A stretch of DNA of 64,000 nt from Rhizodiscina lignyota (GCA_010015805.1 ML978130.1:434001-498000); one strand, 5' to 3'; counted from the first letter of the stretch, positions 42,000 through 53,900 are shown. Made by a program: numbers and translations. Notes: generated from the letters alone by a model not told the origin.

Positions 42000-43055
42000 T
42001 TATTCATCATCGAGCAAGATCTCGACCTTGCTGGCACTGACACCTTGTTTCTGTCTATCAAGACCTTTTTGTATATCATCCAACCCCTTCCCCGCAATAA
42101 GCGCTTTGGGACTTGGAACGAACTTCTTATTTTTCAACGCCCACGGAACATAGCGGCCCCAAATCATCTTGGCCACCTCTGGCTCTTGGCTAACGATGCC
42201 CGTCGATCCTATGCGAGCAACAGTCACATCACCATATAGATCTTCCGGAGAGCTGACGACGCTCGCAATCTTCCCCCCACCAAGGGCGTGCAGAACAGAC
42301 GCACACTGCCGCACTGTTGTGTCGGATCCAATTGAATCGTACGCTCCCGCGACGTTCGTTCCTTTGAGGACGCTGATCAAGATGGGGATAATGTCCGGGT
42401 TGTGATAGTCAAGTATGTAAGTTGCACCAAGGGTCTTGCAATATTCGTAGTTGGCCGGAGAAGCGGTCGCGATGACAGCATAACCAGCTGCTGCCGCGAA
42501 CTGAATGACAGAACTGCCAACTGATGATGAACCACCCCACAGTAACAATGTTGAGGTGTCCTTGGTATTCGTGAACGGTCTTCCAAGATTGGAATCAGCT
42601 TTGGGAAAATTCAATCCGAGGTTAGCGTTCATGAAGAGTCCAGCGGCAGCGGTCGAGATAGACAAAGGCAGAACTGCAGCCTCCTTGAAAGGTACGTCGT
42701 CGGGGATTAAAGAAGTCGTTGCCGCAGACAAAATAGGGTAGAACTGAAATCCGCCATAAGCAGGTCCATTACCCAGACCCAATGCGTGTGAAATGACCCG
42801 ATCGCCAACAGCGAATTTCTTCTTGAGCTTCTTGCCGACGGAAAGCACCTCGCCGGCCACATCCGACCCCAGAATCGCCGGGTATGTCAGATTGAAGCCG
42901 CCAGATGCTTGAATCTTCCAATCTACTGGGTTGATCGCAACGACGTGATTCTTGATGACCAGTTCGTCATCACCGCAACGTGGAAAAGGAGCCAGGCCGA
43001 CCTCGAGCTGTGCATTCTCAACCGGTATCCAGGCGGCATAGTTTTTCAGCTGCAT
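42000..43055 (-). CDS. MDR oxidoreductase, trans-enoyl-reductase-like
   Basis: Single exon, 351 residues from ATG 43055 (the frame opens eight codons earlier at GTG). It is a medium-chain dehydrogenase/reductase without the zinc-site cysteines: an N-terminal GroES-like half (VAINPVDWKIQ, LGSDVAGEVLSVG, FAVGDRVIS) and a Rossmann half with the nucleotide-binding loop LLLWGGSSSVGSSVIQFAAAAGY. The C-terminus has WALKNKKFVPSPKALI and GLDDIQKGLDRQKQGVSASKVEI. These features are shared with LovC/ToxD-type stand-alone enoyl reductases that help polyketide synthases, but also with many quinone reductases, and no polyketide synthase is in this window. It probably uses NADPH in the cytosol. Confidence 0.88.
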   Translation of the reverse strand: MQLKNYAAWIPVENAQLEVGLAPFPRCGDDELVIKNHVVAINPVDWKIQASGGFNLTYPAILGSDVAGEVLSVGKKLKKKFAVGDRVISHALGLGNGPAYGGFQFYPILSAATTSLIPDDVPFKEAAVLPLSISTAAAGLFMNANLGLNFPKADSNLGRPFTNTKDTSTLLLWGGSSSVGSSVIQFAAAAGYAVIATASPANYEYCKTLGATYILDYHNPDIIPILISVLKGTNVAGAYDSIGSDTTVRQCASVLHALGGGKIASVVSSPEDLYGDVTVARIGSTGIVSQEPEVAKMIWGRYVPWALKNKKFVPSPKALIAGKGLDDIQKGLDRQKQGVSASKVEILLDDE

Positions 43056-43791
43056 TTTGTCAAATGGATTTGTTCTCACAGCTGCGAATACGTTTTCGCA
43101 TATTTGCCTGGAAGTTGAGATGCACTTCTAGAAGACGTGACGAAATCATTAGAAGCAGATGGTGTGATGAGCCGAGATTGGACCGTTAACGGCCAGGAAC
43201 CGCATTTGTCAGCCATGGAAATAAGTATAACTCTACGGAACAGTTACATTGATTGTCTCTAATTGGAATCAATTGAATTAATGGCGATTCTCATTCTCAG
43301 ATATTGCATTAATAGATAACCGAGAGCCCTCTAGCTCCATGTCCACCACGGTCGTGAATGAGTACTGCCACCCGATCGTTCGTAGCCTCTAATGACAACT
43401 GATCATACTCCTTCACCGAGTTATCAAGTGTTCAATACATTGGGTCTTCACTGAGCTTGACGATTGGAATGACCCACTGTGCCTGTACCATTGTCGCCAT
43501 CCGAGTCTTGCTATGGAACATATCTTCCCAGCAAGGCCAGTGCCAATGTTCAAAAATATTCTTAAGGACAGAATGTTAGGCATCTGAGAGATACCAAAGG
43601 CGCATATAATGTAGATTAGAAGTATGAGAACAGGTAACGAATGTACAGAATAGAATGCAACTTTCTCCTAATAACGTTTTCTTTCCCCTAAAAGACTCTT
43701 CAAGCAAATCTTAACAAAGCTGGCTTTCTCTATCCTCCAACTACATTTCGAGGAATGTTAATGTCTTAGCTGGGAGCTAGAAGACAGCATT
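43056..43791. other. Intergenic, AT-rich toward the right
   Basis: About 735 bases with promoter of the MDR gene and 3' flank of the secreted protein. No gene recognised. Confidence 0.4.
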
Positions 43792-44242
43792 CTACGCGCT
43801 GCAGTTGCTTCCTAAAGATTGAATGGACAGATCTACCACGGCTCCGTCGGATGTCGTGATCTTGAACTGGCCGCCCCCGCAAGTAGCCACATTTTGACAG
43901 CACCCGCCAAGGATTTCAGAAATAGCATTGCTGGACTCCGAACTAGTCACTTCAACGGTAATGCTAGGTGAGCGATTGGCCATACAGATCTGGCCAGTTG
44001 TGAAGCCGGTTTCAGAAACGCTCTGTGGGCGGATGGTAGCATCGCTAATGTCACCACTGAAAGTAGACGAACATGGTTAGTGGAAGGGTGCCTAGAAGGG
44101 AGGAGGTAGCAATCTAGGAGAGCACTCACGGAACGTCCCCAACTGTAAAAGTACCCGAGCCGCCGCAGCTGAGCTGCCCGTTAACCGTAGAGGACAGAAG
44201 AGTGGCAGTCAGAACTGTGATTTTGAGAGCCTTAACGAACAT
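43792..44242 (-). CDS. Small secreted cysteine-rich protein
   Basis: Two exons, 44242-44130 and 44056-43792 (73-nt intron, GTGAGT...TTTCAG), join to 125 residues. A signal peptide (MFVKALKITVLTATLLSSTVNG) is followed by a mature ~103-residue protein with six cysteines: SCGG, QIC, CCQN (two), TCGG and the final NCSA, which allows three disulphides. The CC pair in the middle and the CGGGQF motif recall small extracellular proteins of plant-associated ascomycetes. A TATATAT run (~44280-44288) lies ~40 bases upstream of the ATG. The gene sits at the edge of a TpA-rich island. Effector-like by size, signal and cysteines; no homolog is recognised. Confidence 0.78.
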
Positions 44243-45336
44243 TTTGGAAGACAGAGAAGGGTTTTCTTTCTAAAAGAAGAATATATATGAGGGCTGGAAT
44301 CCAGGATACAATTTTTAGTAGTACTGCTCGTGATGCGGACGCAAATTCGAGAGGAGACTTAGGGTAGTTAAATACTCTCTTGAAGTTCTATGAGATTTAA
44401 ATCCACGCATACTTAGCTTATTACTCTTTCCCTGTCCTTAACTAGTCATTAAGCTTAGTCTAAGTTATGAGGCCGCGAAACCTTTTTTACTATAGCTAGG
44501 AAAATGTGAACCTAGGGCTTAGACTGTGTTACTCAATCGTTTAGATAGTTGTGAAGGATATAGTTCTAAAGAGGCGGAGACTAAGTAGTATTGGCATCAC
44601 ATAGCATGTAGAGCTGAAGAGGCATCAGTATTAGGATGAGTCATATGACAGCTGATTTAGAAAGGGTGGAGATAACTGACAATCAATAGTAGCAACGGTG
44701 AGACGGGCTACACCGTGGCGTCTACATTAGGTTTGCATGCCGACTTACAGTAGATCACGAAGAGGTGATGATAACTAAGAATTTTTAGTAGCGACGGTGA
44801 GATGAGATACGCTATACCACGGCGTTTATGTTCACCTTCGATATTCTACGGAGTTTCCTTGCGCTTTCCGTCGACTACGTCGTCTTCGCTTTTATGACTC
44901 CCGTAGGCGTCATTGGAACTGATGGCAGAATCACAATTATGTATAAACCATTTTTATTAGAGTGTGCCTCATCAAAGTATTTGTTAAAGTCAATGCGACA
45001 GCATAGAGAATTTGCAGCTCCAGGATCTAATAACGCCTTTCTAGTCTCGCCTGTCCGACCGGCTGGGTCTCGATCTTAGTCCAGCGTTAAAGGCCTGCTA
45101 ACCACTTACGCCCTGAAACGATAGACCTTAAAGTTACGATCATGCTTTCGCCATTATATCAAGGTTGACGTTATAGTATTGCGGTGGTTTACATAGTTCT
45201 GAGAACTGGCGAAGCTTGAAGCTTGGAGCATTGCCATTCGGTGTTGTTACTATATTAAATTTCCCGTTCATCCAACTCTTTATGTTACTTTATTAATTTA
45301 GGTAGGCTAGAATAATAGATAATCTTTCGTAAAGCA
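44243..45336. other. TpA-rich island with direct repeats
   Basis: About 1.1 kb rich in TA, TAG and TTAG words with almost no long frame, in the style of DNA altered by repeat-induced point mutation. An 83-codon plus frame at 44828-45079 has no recognised content. Direct repeats are listed separately. Confidence 0.45.
44671..44829. repeat. Two ~58-bp imperfect direct repeats, ~100 bp apart
   Basis: Copy 1 (44671 to about 44726) and copy 2 (44771 to about 44829) share GATAACT, AGTAGC(A/G)ACGGTGAGA, then TAC(A/G)C and ACC(G/A)(T/C)GGCGT. Several differences are C/T or G/A transitions. A weaker echo, ATTTTTAGTAGTACTGCTCGTGATG, occurs near 44310. Confidence 0.5.
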
Positions 45337-45624
45337 TTACATTCCAATGTCTTTAGGTTTCTTGAAGGGCAACTCACCAGGCGCAAGTTGATCTTCCAAG
45401 GATACCCCTGAATGTGTCGCGGGTAGCAGAGCGACCTCCACGGCGGATCTAGTGTCATATGTCTTTGAATGAGCGGCACCACTCTCAAAATCTCTCTTGA
45501 AGAAGTCTGGATTAGCATGCATGAAGTCGGCCGTTGACCGGGAAAGAGATGGGGTTGCCGGTGCGCCTGCCGCGCAATGAATGACCGCGAGAGCAGCGAA
45601 TAGGTATGTAAATGCGAGATACAT
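45337..45624 (-). CDS. Small secreted protein, cysteine-free
   Basis: A 95-residue single-exon frame from ATG 45624. A clear signal peptide (MYLAFTYLFAALAVIHCAAG) is followed by APATPSLSRS and a ~75-residue mature part without cysteine, containing DFMHANPDFFKRDFESG with a KR pair that could be a kexin site. No domain is recognised. The size, signal and position across the TpA-rich island from another small secreted protein make it an effector candidate, but expression is unproven. Confidence 0.55.
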   Translation of the reverse strand: MYLAFTYLFAALAVIHCAAGAPATPSLSRSTADFMHANPDFFKRDFESGAAHSKTYDTRSAVEVALLPATHSGVSLEDQLAPGELPFKKPKDIGM

Positions 45625-46205
45625 GGTCTCTGTGAATGAATCAAATAGTATCCCTAAATCAAAGGGTACCGAAATGATGGGCTTCTTTGAACCTTCAGAT
45701 GCCTGAAATATAAGTGAGCGAGCCGTTCATGATTCAAAGACGTTGGTATTCCTATAGTCACACCGAACAGTGAATGTGACCTGAACGACAAAGCCAAACT
45801 AAACAATACCAGAACAAAAATGGTTTGTGCGGCACGAACAGGTATTAAAATAAGAAAGAGCTCGTATGGAGTATTTCCAACAAAGAAATACTAATTAGAG
45901 AGTGAATGAAGCACATCACTCTGGTGGGCTGTCAAGTCAACGCACCAAACACATCTTCTCTCTCAGTGAATGACTATTCTGGTGAATGGAAGGCACCGTG
46001 CGGCGGGGGAAGCATAAAATATCAGGATACAAAGTACGATGAGATCATTCTCTCAACCTCTTTCAGGCAAAATATATTTGTACTCCACGAGGTACATAAT
46101 ACCTGAGAAGTTCTTCTCAAAAGCGCAGAAACTGCACAGGTATGTCAGTCTTTCTGCGCTCGCCGAGATGCGTAGCTAACCTTCTTGCTGACTTAATCAG
46201 ACACA
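45625..46205. other. Intergenic, divergent
   Basis: Promoter space between the small secreted protein gene and the unknown-family gene. A 66-codon frame at 45906-46106 is not supported by anything else. Confidence 0.4.
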
Positions 46206-46875
46206 ATGACAGATACAGCATCAGGTCTACTCGGCTTCAAATCGAACGGCATACGTAAAGCCATCCTGATCCGTAGTAGTTGGCCTGAGGAAACTGGCCA
46301 AGACATCGTCAACCTTCTTATGTCACTCACCGACGTTGAGAAGAAGCCAATGGCTGAGCGAGTTTCAAATGTACGTTTTCCCTATTGCGACACCCTCGTA
46401 GCGGAATTTATTGAGCTGACACCTAAAGGTTCAATGGGTTCACTGGCTAGACGAAGCGCTTCGAAAGAACCATTGCGAAATCTTTCCCGAGCATCTCATG
46501 GAGGTCGGTGTTGAAGTCCGAGATTACAATATCAGAAGCATTCGTCATGTCTTGGATGGGAGCTACAAGTACCTTGAAGATGGAACAGAGCATATTTTAT
46601 CTGGACGTATGGTGAATGAGATCGACGGTGTTGTTAAATGCTCCTGGGCCTATTACATCGATATGGAAAACGAGATCCTTGAGACCTGGGTTGGCCCACC
46701 TTTTGCAAAGGGCTGCGCTCTTCGTCTCCTGGAGTCGATATCGTTCAAGGAGTTAAGCAGTACATACATGCCTGCCATTCAGGAAAAGTGGCACAGATGG
46801 GAATGGGACCACGACTTCAATGATAACGTAGAAGCATTGGGTGAGCTTCCAGAGTTTACGGTGGAATATCACTAG
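46206..46875 (+). CDS. Uncharacterised family protein, intact copy
   Basis: Two exons, 46206-46370 and 46429-46875, give 203 residues. It is paralogous to the gene at 54.1-54.8 kb: LLGFKSNGIRKAILIRSSWPEETGQDIV, DVEKKPMAE, CSWAYYIDMENEILETWVG, GCALRLLESISFKELSSTYMPAIQEKW all have counterparts there. From memory the pattern (an N-terminal G-F/Y-x-x-x-G-x-R-(K/H)-A strand, a S-x-P-x-x-x-G turn, and a late W-x-Y-x-I-D-L/M-E-N strand) resembles widespread uncharacterised proteins that begin MGTRG and carry an H-x-D-S-Y-P-x-x-L-G motif; this copy is divergent at both. No catalytic residue, signal or membrane segment is visible. The function is unknown. Confidence 0.72.
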
Positions 46876-47485
46876 GTTGTTGTCCTGCAGTCCATTGGTC
46901 CTCAATGAGCTGTCATCGAGAGAAGCTTTGCTAGCATGTCTAGCGGGATCGGAGAGGGTCAACTGGATGGGATCTTTCAGACACAATCAGTTTAGCGTGA
47001 TTATGAAGAAACGGAAAAGGTTCGATCACGAAACCAAAAAGGAGTTTGCATGGGAGCGGAGTTGAGCTGTCATCCTCGGTTGAGGACCAGGATACTCTCC
47101 ACTTTACCAATACCTACGGAATATACACAACAAAGTTCATTATCACGTCGACTTCCCGTGTACAGTTGCATATAATGATGAATCGGGAATATGTCGAAAC
47201 GGACCGTAAGAAATGTCGGCATTTTATTAGACTAGCACCCTTCGGAAACGCCGAGCGCATTGGTGGAGGATGAACATCCGCGCGGGGTTAGGGGTTAAAG
47301 AAAATGGGCTTCGTTATCGCAAATTCCCATGGCGGACTTCTGGCCTTCTCTCTTCCGCAATGCGGGCACGACTCTTTTTCCGTCCTGTCAGCGTCGTCAT
47401 TCCAATTGCGAAAAGCGTCGCTCGCTCCTACAAGATCAAAACATTTCAACAGCAACACTTCGTGTCTCACAGAGTGCTTTCAACG
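46876..47485. other. Intergenic, upstream of AKR gene
   Basis: About 610 bases. The right part (47270-47485) is open in the AKR frame and could code an N-terminal extension, see the AKR entry. Confidence 0.4.
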
Positions 47486-48575
47486 ATGGCTCCCTTCCCG
47501 CAGCGCATGATTGGCGACGACAAGGTTTCCGCCTTGGGCCTTGGTTGTATGGGCATGTCGCAGGCGTATTCAAGCTATGGAGGCTATGATGACGAGGAGT
47601 CTTTGGCTACTTTGACAGCGTCTGCTGATATGGGCATGACTTTCGTAAGTGCATTGACATTAGCAATTTAAAGCTGCTCTGTGCTGACATCACCGCAAGT
47701 GGGACACGAGTGATATTTACGGACCGCACACCAACGAGCTGTTGCTCGGAAAATGGTTCAAGGAGACTGGACGGAGAAAGGAAATCTTTCTCGCCACGAA
47801 ATTTGGCAATTGCCGGGATGCAAGCGGCCAGCCGACTGTTAGAGGCGAACCGGCCTACGTTAAGGAAGCTTGCGCAGGCAGCTTGAAGCGCCTTGGTGTT
47901 GATGTAATCGATCTGTACTACCAACATCGTGTCGACGATAAGGTTCCGATCGAGGAGACCGTCGGCGCGATGGCTGAACTGAAGAAAGAAGGCAAAATCC
48001 GGTATCTTGGCCTATCCGAGTGCTCAGAGCGAACTCTGCGACGCGCACATGCTGTTCATCCAATCGCCGCGATCCAGATGGAGTATTCTCCGTTCGCGTT
48101 GGAGATTGAGTCTGATCAGGTTGGTCTGCTGAAGGCAGCACGAGAGCTCGGTGTCAAGATCGTGGCCTATTCACCCCTTGGACGCGGCTTCTTGACCGGA
48201 ACCATCAAGAGCCCGGACGACTTTGACGCGAAGGACAATCGCAAAAACCACCCGAGGTTTTCAGCAGAGAATTTCCCGGAAAACAACAAGCTCGTCAAGA
48301 CACTCGCCGGCATTGCGGAGAAGAAGGGCGTCACGCCCAGCCAGCTGGTCCTCGCATGGGTTTTGGCTCAAGGTGACGATTTCATCCCGATTCCCGGCAC
48401 CAAGCGCAGAAAGTACTTGGTAGAGAATGCACACGCAGTTGAAGTAAAGCTTTCCGATGCTGAAGTACAGGAGATTAGGAAGGAGATTGAGAAGGCTGGA
48501 GGCGGGAAGGGCGCTCGTTACCCGCCCGCCATGATGGCGAAGTGCTTTGGAGACAGCCCGGAGTTGAAGAAGTAG
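47486..48575 (+). CDS. Aldo-keto reductase
   Basis: Two exons, 47486-47644 and 47700-48575 (55-nt intron), give 344 residues, the usual AKR length. The (beta/alpha)8 signature and catalytic tetrad are visible: Asp and Tyr in WDTSDIYG, Lys in LATKFG and His in LYYQHRVD. Other blocks are ALGLGCMGMS, GKIRYLGLSECS, IQMEYSPFALE, VAYSPLGRGFLTG and IPIPGTKRRKYLVEN, the NADPH 2'-phosphate clamp. It belongs to the AKR13/YakC-like group, which reduces aldehydes and ketones with NADPH. The frame is open upstream to ATG 47360 and ATG 47270; from 47360 the added residues are Arg-rich and hydrophobic (MRARLFFRPVSVVIPIAKSV) and could be a mitochondrial presequence. The 47486 start matches the conserved family start. 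Confidence 0.93.
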
Positions 48576-48961
48576 TGAGCCCCAAGGCTTTGTATTCCAT
48601 TTAGGATAGGTAAACAAGAAAGAGACTCCGCAACGCGAGTCTCCTGCCCTGCGTATCTCCTGCCCTGAGCACACAGTTATGAAGTTGCGAGCAGAAACCA
48701 TTCGTAGCCAAGTCCGACTTTCGTATCCAGTTGCAACCTCTACCCGCACTTAATCAAGCCCGATATTGCCCCCACCTTATCCCATTCCTTGTCGTGTGCA
48801 GCATTCAGTTCGCACCGTGAGAAAGACAGCTGCTGCCCATCTGGCACACTCCAGATAAAGCACGTGCCTATGGAAACAGCAAACATGAGTAGGGGAACCC
48901 ATTGAAGAAGTCGAGGGGACTAGTTGTGGCACGCTATTGATATTCAACATCTTTCGTGGGC
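48576..48961. other. Intergenic between convergent genes
   Basis: About 385 bases; CTCCTGCCCTG(A/C) is directly repeated twice near 48640-48670. Nothing else recognised. Confidence 0.4.
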
Positions 48962-49357
48962 TCAACCGACAATCACATCGGGGAAGGTCCTAATGAGCCA
49001 AAAGCTCTCCCAATGCGCCCAAAGCACAAAGTGGTGAAACGATGGCATATACAAAGTCCAGGGCACGCCTCCAAACACACGCACGGAGCGATATTCAAGG
49101 ATAAGCGTGTAAAATCGGGCCGGCAACTTGTGTTTCAGGTCCTGCCTAATCGTGCGACAGGTGGCGAGGAGAGCGCGAAGGGTCGAGGTTGACTTCATGT
49201 TCACACCCGAGCACGTGGAGTTTGCGCTATCGAGATGTATGTTGGTGGGCTTTTGAAACTCGATCGCGTGTTCCAGTATCTCTTGTCGGAGTTCATAGGG
49301 CAACTCTAAGAGTCGAAAATGCGGTGAGGTAGGTGTCTCGATGGTCAAATCAGTCAT
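48962..49357 (-). CDS. Short F-box-like protein
   Basis: A 131-residue single exon from ATG 49357. Residues ~13-35 give an F-box/2EXR-like start (FRLLELPYELRQEILEHAIEF), followed by LRALLATCRTIRQDL, the second helix where such proteins usually read L-L-x-x-C-R-x-I. In the family this motif binds Skp1 in SCF ubiquitin ligases or acts in unknown roles. The usual long C-terminal half is missing: the frame ends after a VPWTLYMPSFHHFVLW segment. It may be a shortened member of the family forming the array at 55-63 kb. Confidence 0.6.
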   Translation of the reverse strand: MTDLTIETPTSPHFRLLELPYELRQEILEHAIEFQKPTNIHLDSANSTCSGVNMKSTSTLRALLATCRTIRQDLKHKLPARFYTLILEYRSVRVFGGVPWTLYMPSFHHFVLWAHWESFWLIRTFPDVIVG

Positions 49358-50979
49358 GATGAAGTCTAAGGTAAGAAGTAAGACAGTTCGGTGCAGTTTT
49401 GTGACTGTCGCTATGGCTGAGCGAAGCGAATGTCAGTATCTGGAGCAAGCAGCGTCGACATACTTTGGTTTGTTGTTTGTGTTAATGTTCGGTGAGGTTT
49501 CTACTTTCTTTCGTGGAAGAAAGGAAAAGAACAAGTGTAGTGTTCTGGGGAGAGTTTAATTTAAAAGAAATATGACTTGGCACAAGAGTATTTAAATGTT
49601 AACGACATGGAAACCCAAACACACTACCTGCCCCGCCTGCGCGCCTCTGGCCAATGGAAAACGAATTGCTGCCTCCAACTCTACGGAGGAGCCAGTTTAC
49701 GGTGAGTGAATAATGTACATAGCCACCATTGTGCAGTTCCCTTCTGCAATTCCCAGAAGCTTCCGCATATAAGTGAGTTCAAATTTGATACTGTGAGGAG
49801 GTAGCTTACGAAACCTGCCTCAGAAGATTTACTTCCTGTTATCGTAAAAAAAGAGTTGATTAAAAATTTCATACGCTCACGAGAAATTAGCTCCTTTGTG
49901 ACACACATCGTAACAAGAGTCATCCAATCTACAAGGCTCTTAGCATCTCTTGTGCTCTCAACATGGTTTAGAACATAACCTGTCCTGCATCGTTACCTCT
50001 CGCACTCCGTTTCCTTCAAATGCCGTTGTAAAAGTCACTGTCTGGTCAATCTGTCGTCCGAAGATATACTGCTGATCGCGGTCCAGGATAAGTTTTGAGC
50101 TTTACCAGAACGAGAGTTTGGACGACAAACAGTCCAGCACGAATAAGCGTGAGAAGAATGCTCACAAAGAGGATGGATTTGGACATGGGTGCTTGAGCTG
50201 GATGTCGTTTTGGGCTCTGACGTTTGAAATTATCGAGCTTTGGGACAGAAGCCGACGTCGGCAAGACTTGAGACTTGGGAACGCTTTCCAACTCAGCGGC
50301 CTGCACTGAAGCTCATGGTCACAATCTTATTATGCACATTTCCCGTTGGACGAAGGTGAGTCAAATGAAGGAATCAACGAAAGAAGACGCCAAAGTGAAC
50401 CCTTCGAACATCTACAATTGCTTGTTGGCAGCTATCCGAAGACATCTGGAATTGGTTGGGCATCGGGCCCTTTACGAGATGTGGCGCACTGGAATACGAG
50501 GCCACCTCGTGCAGTGTCAAGATGCTTGATTGGAGAGTGGCACAGCAGCGTCGGCAGCAAAAGAGCATGGAGACAAAGGGCAGGATTCAGCTGCTCGGTA
50601 TGTAGGATGTCCAAAGTGCCGCGTTGACGTTGATATCGATGACGGGTACGAGGGTAGCGGAAAGCCTATTTTCAGGGGCAGCACATTGTCCAGTGTGCGG
50701 TCTCATGTAAGCAAGGAAGGCCTGGTGGAGCGGATCACGTGCGCCGACAGGGCCTTTTCTCGGTTTTTCGCATTTTAACCGAAGGCAACGTCTGTGGATG
50801 GATGCCCATGCATCGAGAGACTGGGAAGGACGGTAGCAGCGACACCCAATTGTCGCGGTGTCGCCTTGCTGCTTTGCAGATGCCCTCCAATCTCCACTCC
50901 ATTCCCTCACGCATTGCGATGGCTTCACCTTGCATGCGGAATACACGGCACTCTCCCGCGGGCGTTTCATGACACGAAA
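49358..50979. other. 1.6-kb region upstream of a regulator gene
   Basis: Expected to contain the divergent promoters of the short F-box gene and the transcription-factor gene. Several 60-130-codon frames on both strands lack domains. The frame of the regulator is open upstream to 50794, but with an Arg/Cys-rich composition that looks non-coding. Confidence 0.4.
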
Positions 50980-53900
50980 ATGTCCGCGTCGCCGCGCTTA
51001 TCGGCAGACGCCGAGACACCCATGAAGAGGCTCAAGAACGCCGGCACGCCAGAGCGCTTCGTGTGCGACCAATGTCAGCGCTCGTTCGGACGCGTCGAAC
51101 ATCTCAAGAGACATCTTGGCAGCCATACGGAGGAGCGCCCGTTCAGATGCTCAATATGCAACAAAAGCTTTCTTCGGAACGACACCCTCCAGCGTCACGA
51201 GCAGATCCACAACGACGACAATGTAAAGCTAAAGCCGAAAGGAGCTCGAGCTTGCCTAGAATGCGCCGCTGCGAAGGTCAAGTGCTCCAACACTGTCCCG
51301 TGTGCGCGGTGTAGCCACAAGTCTCTTGTCTGCAATTATCCGACATCGGGACCACCTCCTTCAGTCGCGGAGCCGAGAGGACCGCCTTGCGGCTACAAAG
51401 TCGATTTCAGTCCTGGTGGAGTTGACCAAGATTCCACCAGCAACACCACCAGTGAGCCTCTGCCATTCGGTACTGCGACGGGAATCGCACAGCTTGCCGA
51501 CAGATCACCCGTCGAGCGTGTCTCAGCGAGTACATCAAAGCCCGCAGTGACCAATTCGCAAGATTATCACAGTAATGCTGGATATACTGTGACAAGCCGC
51601 CCCTTTAAACGATCGTCCACTGCTGGAAGCATTTCAAATCCAGCCGATGTTCAACTTTCGCAAGTTTCACCCGACGCTTGGGAACAGAAGAATTTGCGAG
51701 GGAAGAATTGGATGTCAAACTCGCACACGTCCGATCCTGGCACTGGACCTATCCTGACTCCCGTATCAAAAGACAGCCCATCGCAGCCCAAGAGCCACGT
51801 TCCAGTTAGGGTAGGAGGAGGAAGCAGTTCATCTAGAACGGGCGACGACAGCTCTACGAGTGCCAGCAAGAAGTGGCTTGAAACCGTTACCGGAGATCCG
51901 CCAGTTGCAAAACTTGCAAGTTCTTCATCACGATCTTCACAGCCGCATTCCGGCACAAGTGAATATTATGTCGAGGGGGATGGTTCGCGCCTCGCCAAGA
52001 TGAGCTACAGGCGAAGGCCTAATAATGTCCGGCAAGGCTCGCAACCCAATCTGGACACCAAAAGCTCAGCCGTAACTTCAGATGGAGGCTATGGATTTCC
52101 ATCCACGCCGATCCCCTGGCGCGAGATACCTACCCTGCAAGTTTCCCCAAGACAGCTTCTTGATGACAAGACGTACCAAATCCTTCGAAAGCACTTTGAG
52201 ATTCTTTGCCTTAAGGAATACATCTCTCATCCAGCGTTTGTTTCCGATCATTTTCCAACCCGTGACAACTTCAACATGCTCATCTTGCTTTATCTGGAGT
52301 CTTTTCAGCCAATCTTGCCAATTTTCCACGTTCCATCACTCAATCTATCTCAATCCCACTGGATTATATCCCTTGCCATGGCTTCAATCGGATGTCAGTT
52401 TACTGAGATGGAAAATTATGATCCCTTCTCATCATCAATATACGAGTTCCTCTATCGCGCCATTATGTACGAGGTATGATGAATCTTCAGACCGCTGAAT
52501 GTTGCTGTTTACTAAACTACCCTGAAGGACGAGAATGAGCTCGCACCTTCGAGCGCGCGGCCTCTGGAGATAGCTCAGGCGAGGCTTGTCCTGTCCCTCT
52601 CCCTCACTTACTCTCATATGGGGAGCGAGTTGATCTATAAAAGAGCTAGATCGATTCATAAAGACTTGGCACACTTCTGTTACCGTGAATGGTACAACGG
52701 AACTGCTGACACAGAAGTCCAGCTGCCTGACGATTCAAATCGTGAAGCTGTGACGATAGCCTGGTACAAATGGAAGGACGCGGAGCTCACACGGCGGATG
52801 GGATACTCTGTTTGGGTGAGTTCCACGTCGTTTGTTTCTTTTCCCTGTTCTCAATGGCACTGTTAACGGTTCTACAGTTACTGGACTGCATACTAGCGTA
52901 TCACATCAACCACAGACCGCGGCTTGAAATAAGAGATGCAACAGTTCCTCTGCCATGTGCGGAGTTATTGTGGGAGGCTAAGACCGCAATGCAATGGCAA
53001 CAAGCTCTGCCTTATTCGGCGCGTGAGTAAACTTCCTCGACAAATCTTCACTCTCTAACAAACAGCACAGCTTCTCCTTCACTTGCTTCTGCTCTCGAGA
53101 GCATTTACATCGAGAAGAAGTTGCAGCCCACAATGGGCGAATTTAGCCGCATCATCATGATACACGGGCTGTACCAGCGCCTCTATGAAGTCAGAAAACA
53201 CTTGACACAGCCACTCACATATTGGACGCCGACCGCGGCACGAGCAAAGCCGGAAGAAGTTATCCCGAAAGACTTGTGGCTTCCTGGGATACCGATGTAC
53301 TGTAACTGGCGCAACAGCACCTGTGACAGTCTAGATATTTTGCACTGGAGCGCTAGCAGTGTTATTGGCGCTGCTTCTGGCATGGAGCATCCCACCGTTG
53401 CGCATCTCCACTTGTCGCGGGTTATTCTCCTCATACCAATTGAGGACATTCAAAGATTCGCTTGCGGAATTTCCGGCGTCAGGGTCGCACCACGCGAACA
53501 GATTTCCGCTCTTCGTAAGGTTGTCCGTCGTTGGGCGCTTGAGGACTATCACAAAGCTCGGCTTGCCATCGTCCACGCTGGCTGCATATTCTGGCACATC
53601 CGGCGATATTCTGCAAGCGCTTTTTACGAGCCTCATGCAGTACTTCTTGCGGGACTTTCTTTGTGGGCATACGGTATGTTCACGGATCGCGAGCATTCGG
53701 AACCAGAAGCCACAGAGCCTTCGTTTGCCGAAGATGAGACATCGCTGCCTGCCTCGATCAACCTTGACAGGCCATGTGATGATGAGCTGATACAGACGTT
53801 CATCAGAAGAGGTGGGAAAATGCTGGCCATGATGAGTGGAGTGGGAGATGTGTGCAGCCTTGAGGGCCCGAAGCGGATACTAGAGGAGGCGATCAAGCTA

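Noticed and set aside
44828-45079. 83-codon plus-strand frame in the TpA-rich island
   Set aside because: No signal peptide, domain or splice context, and it starts inside a decayed repeat.
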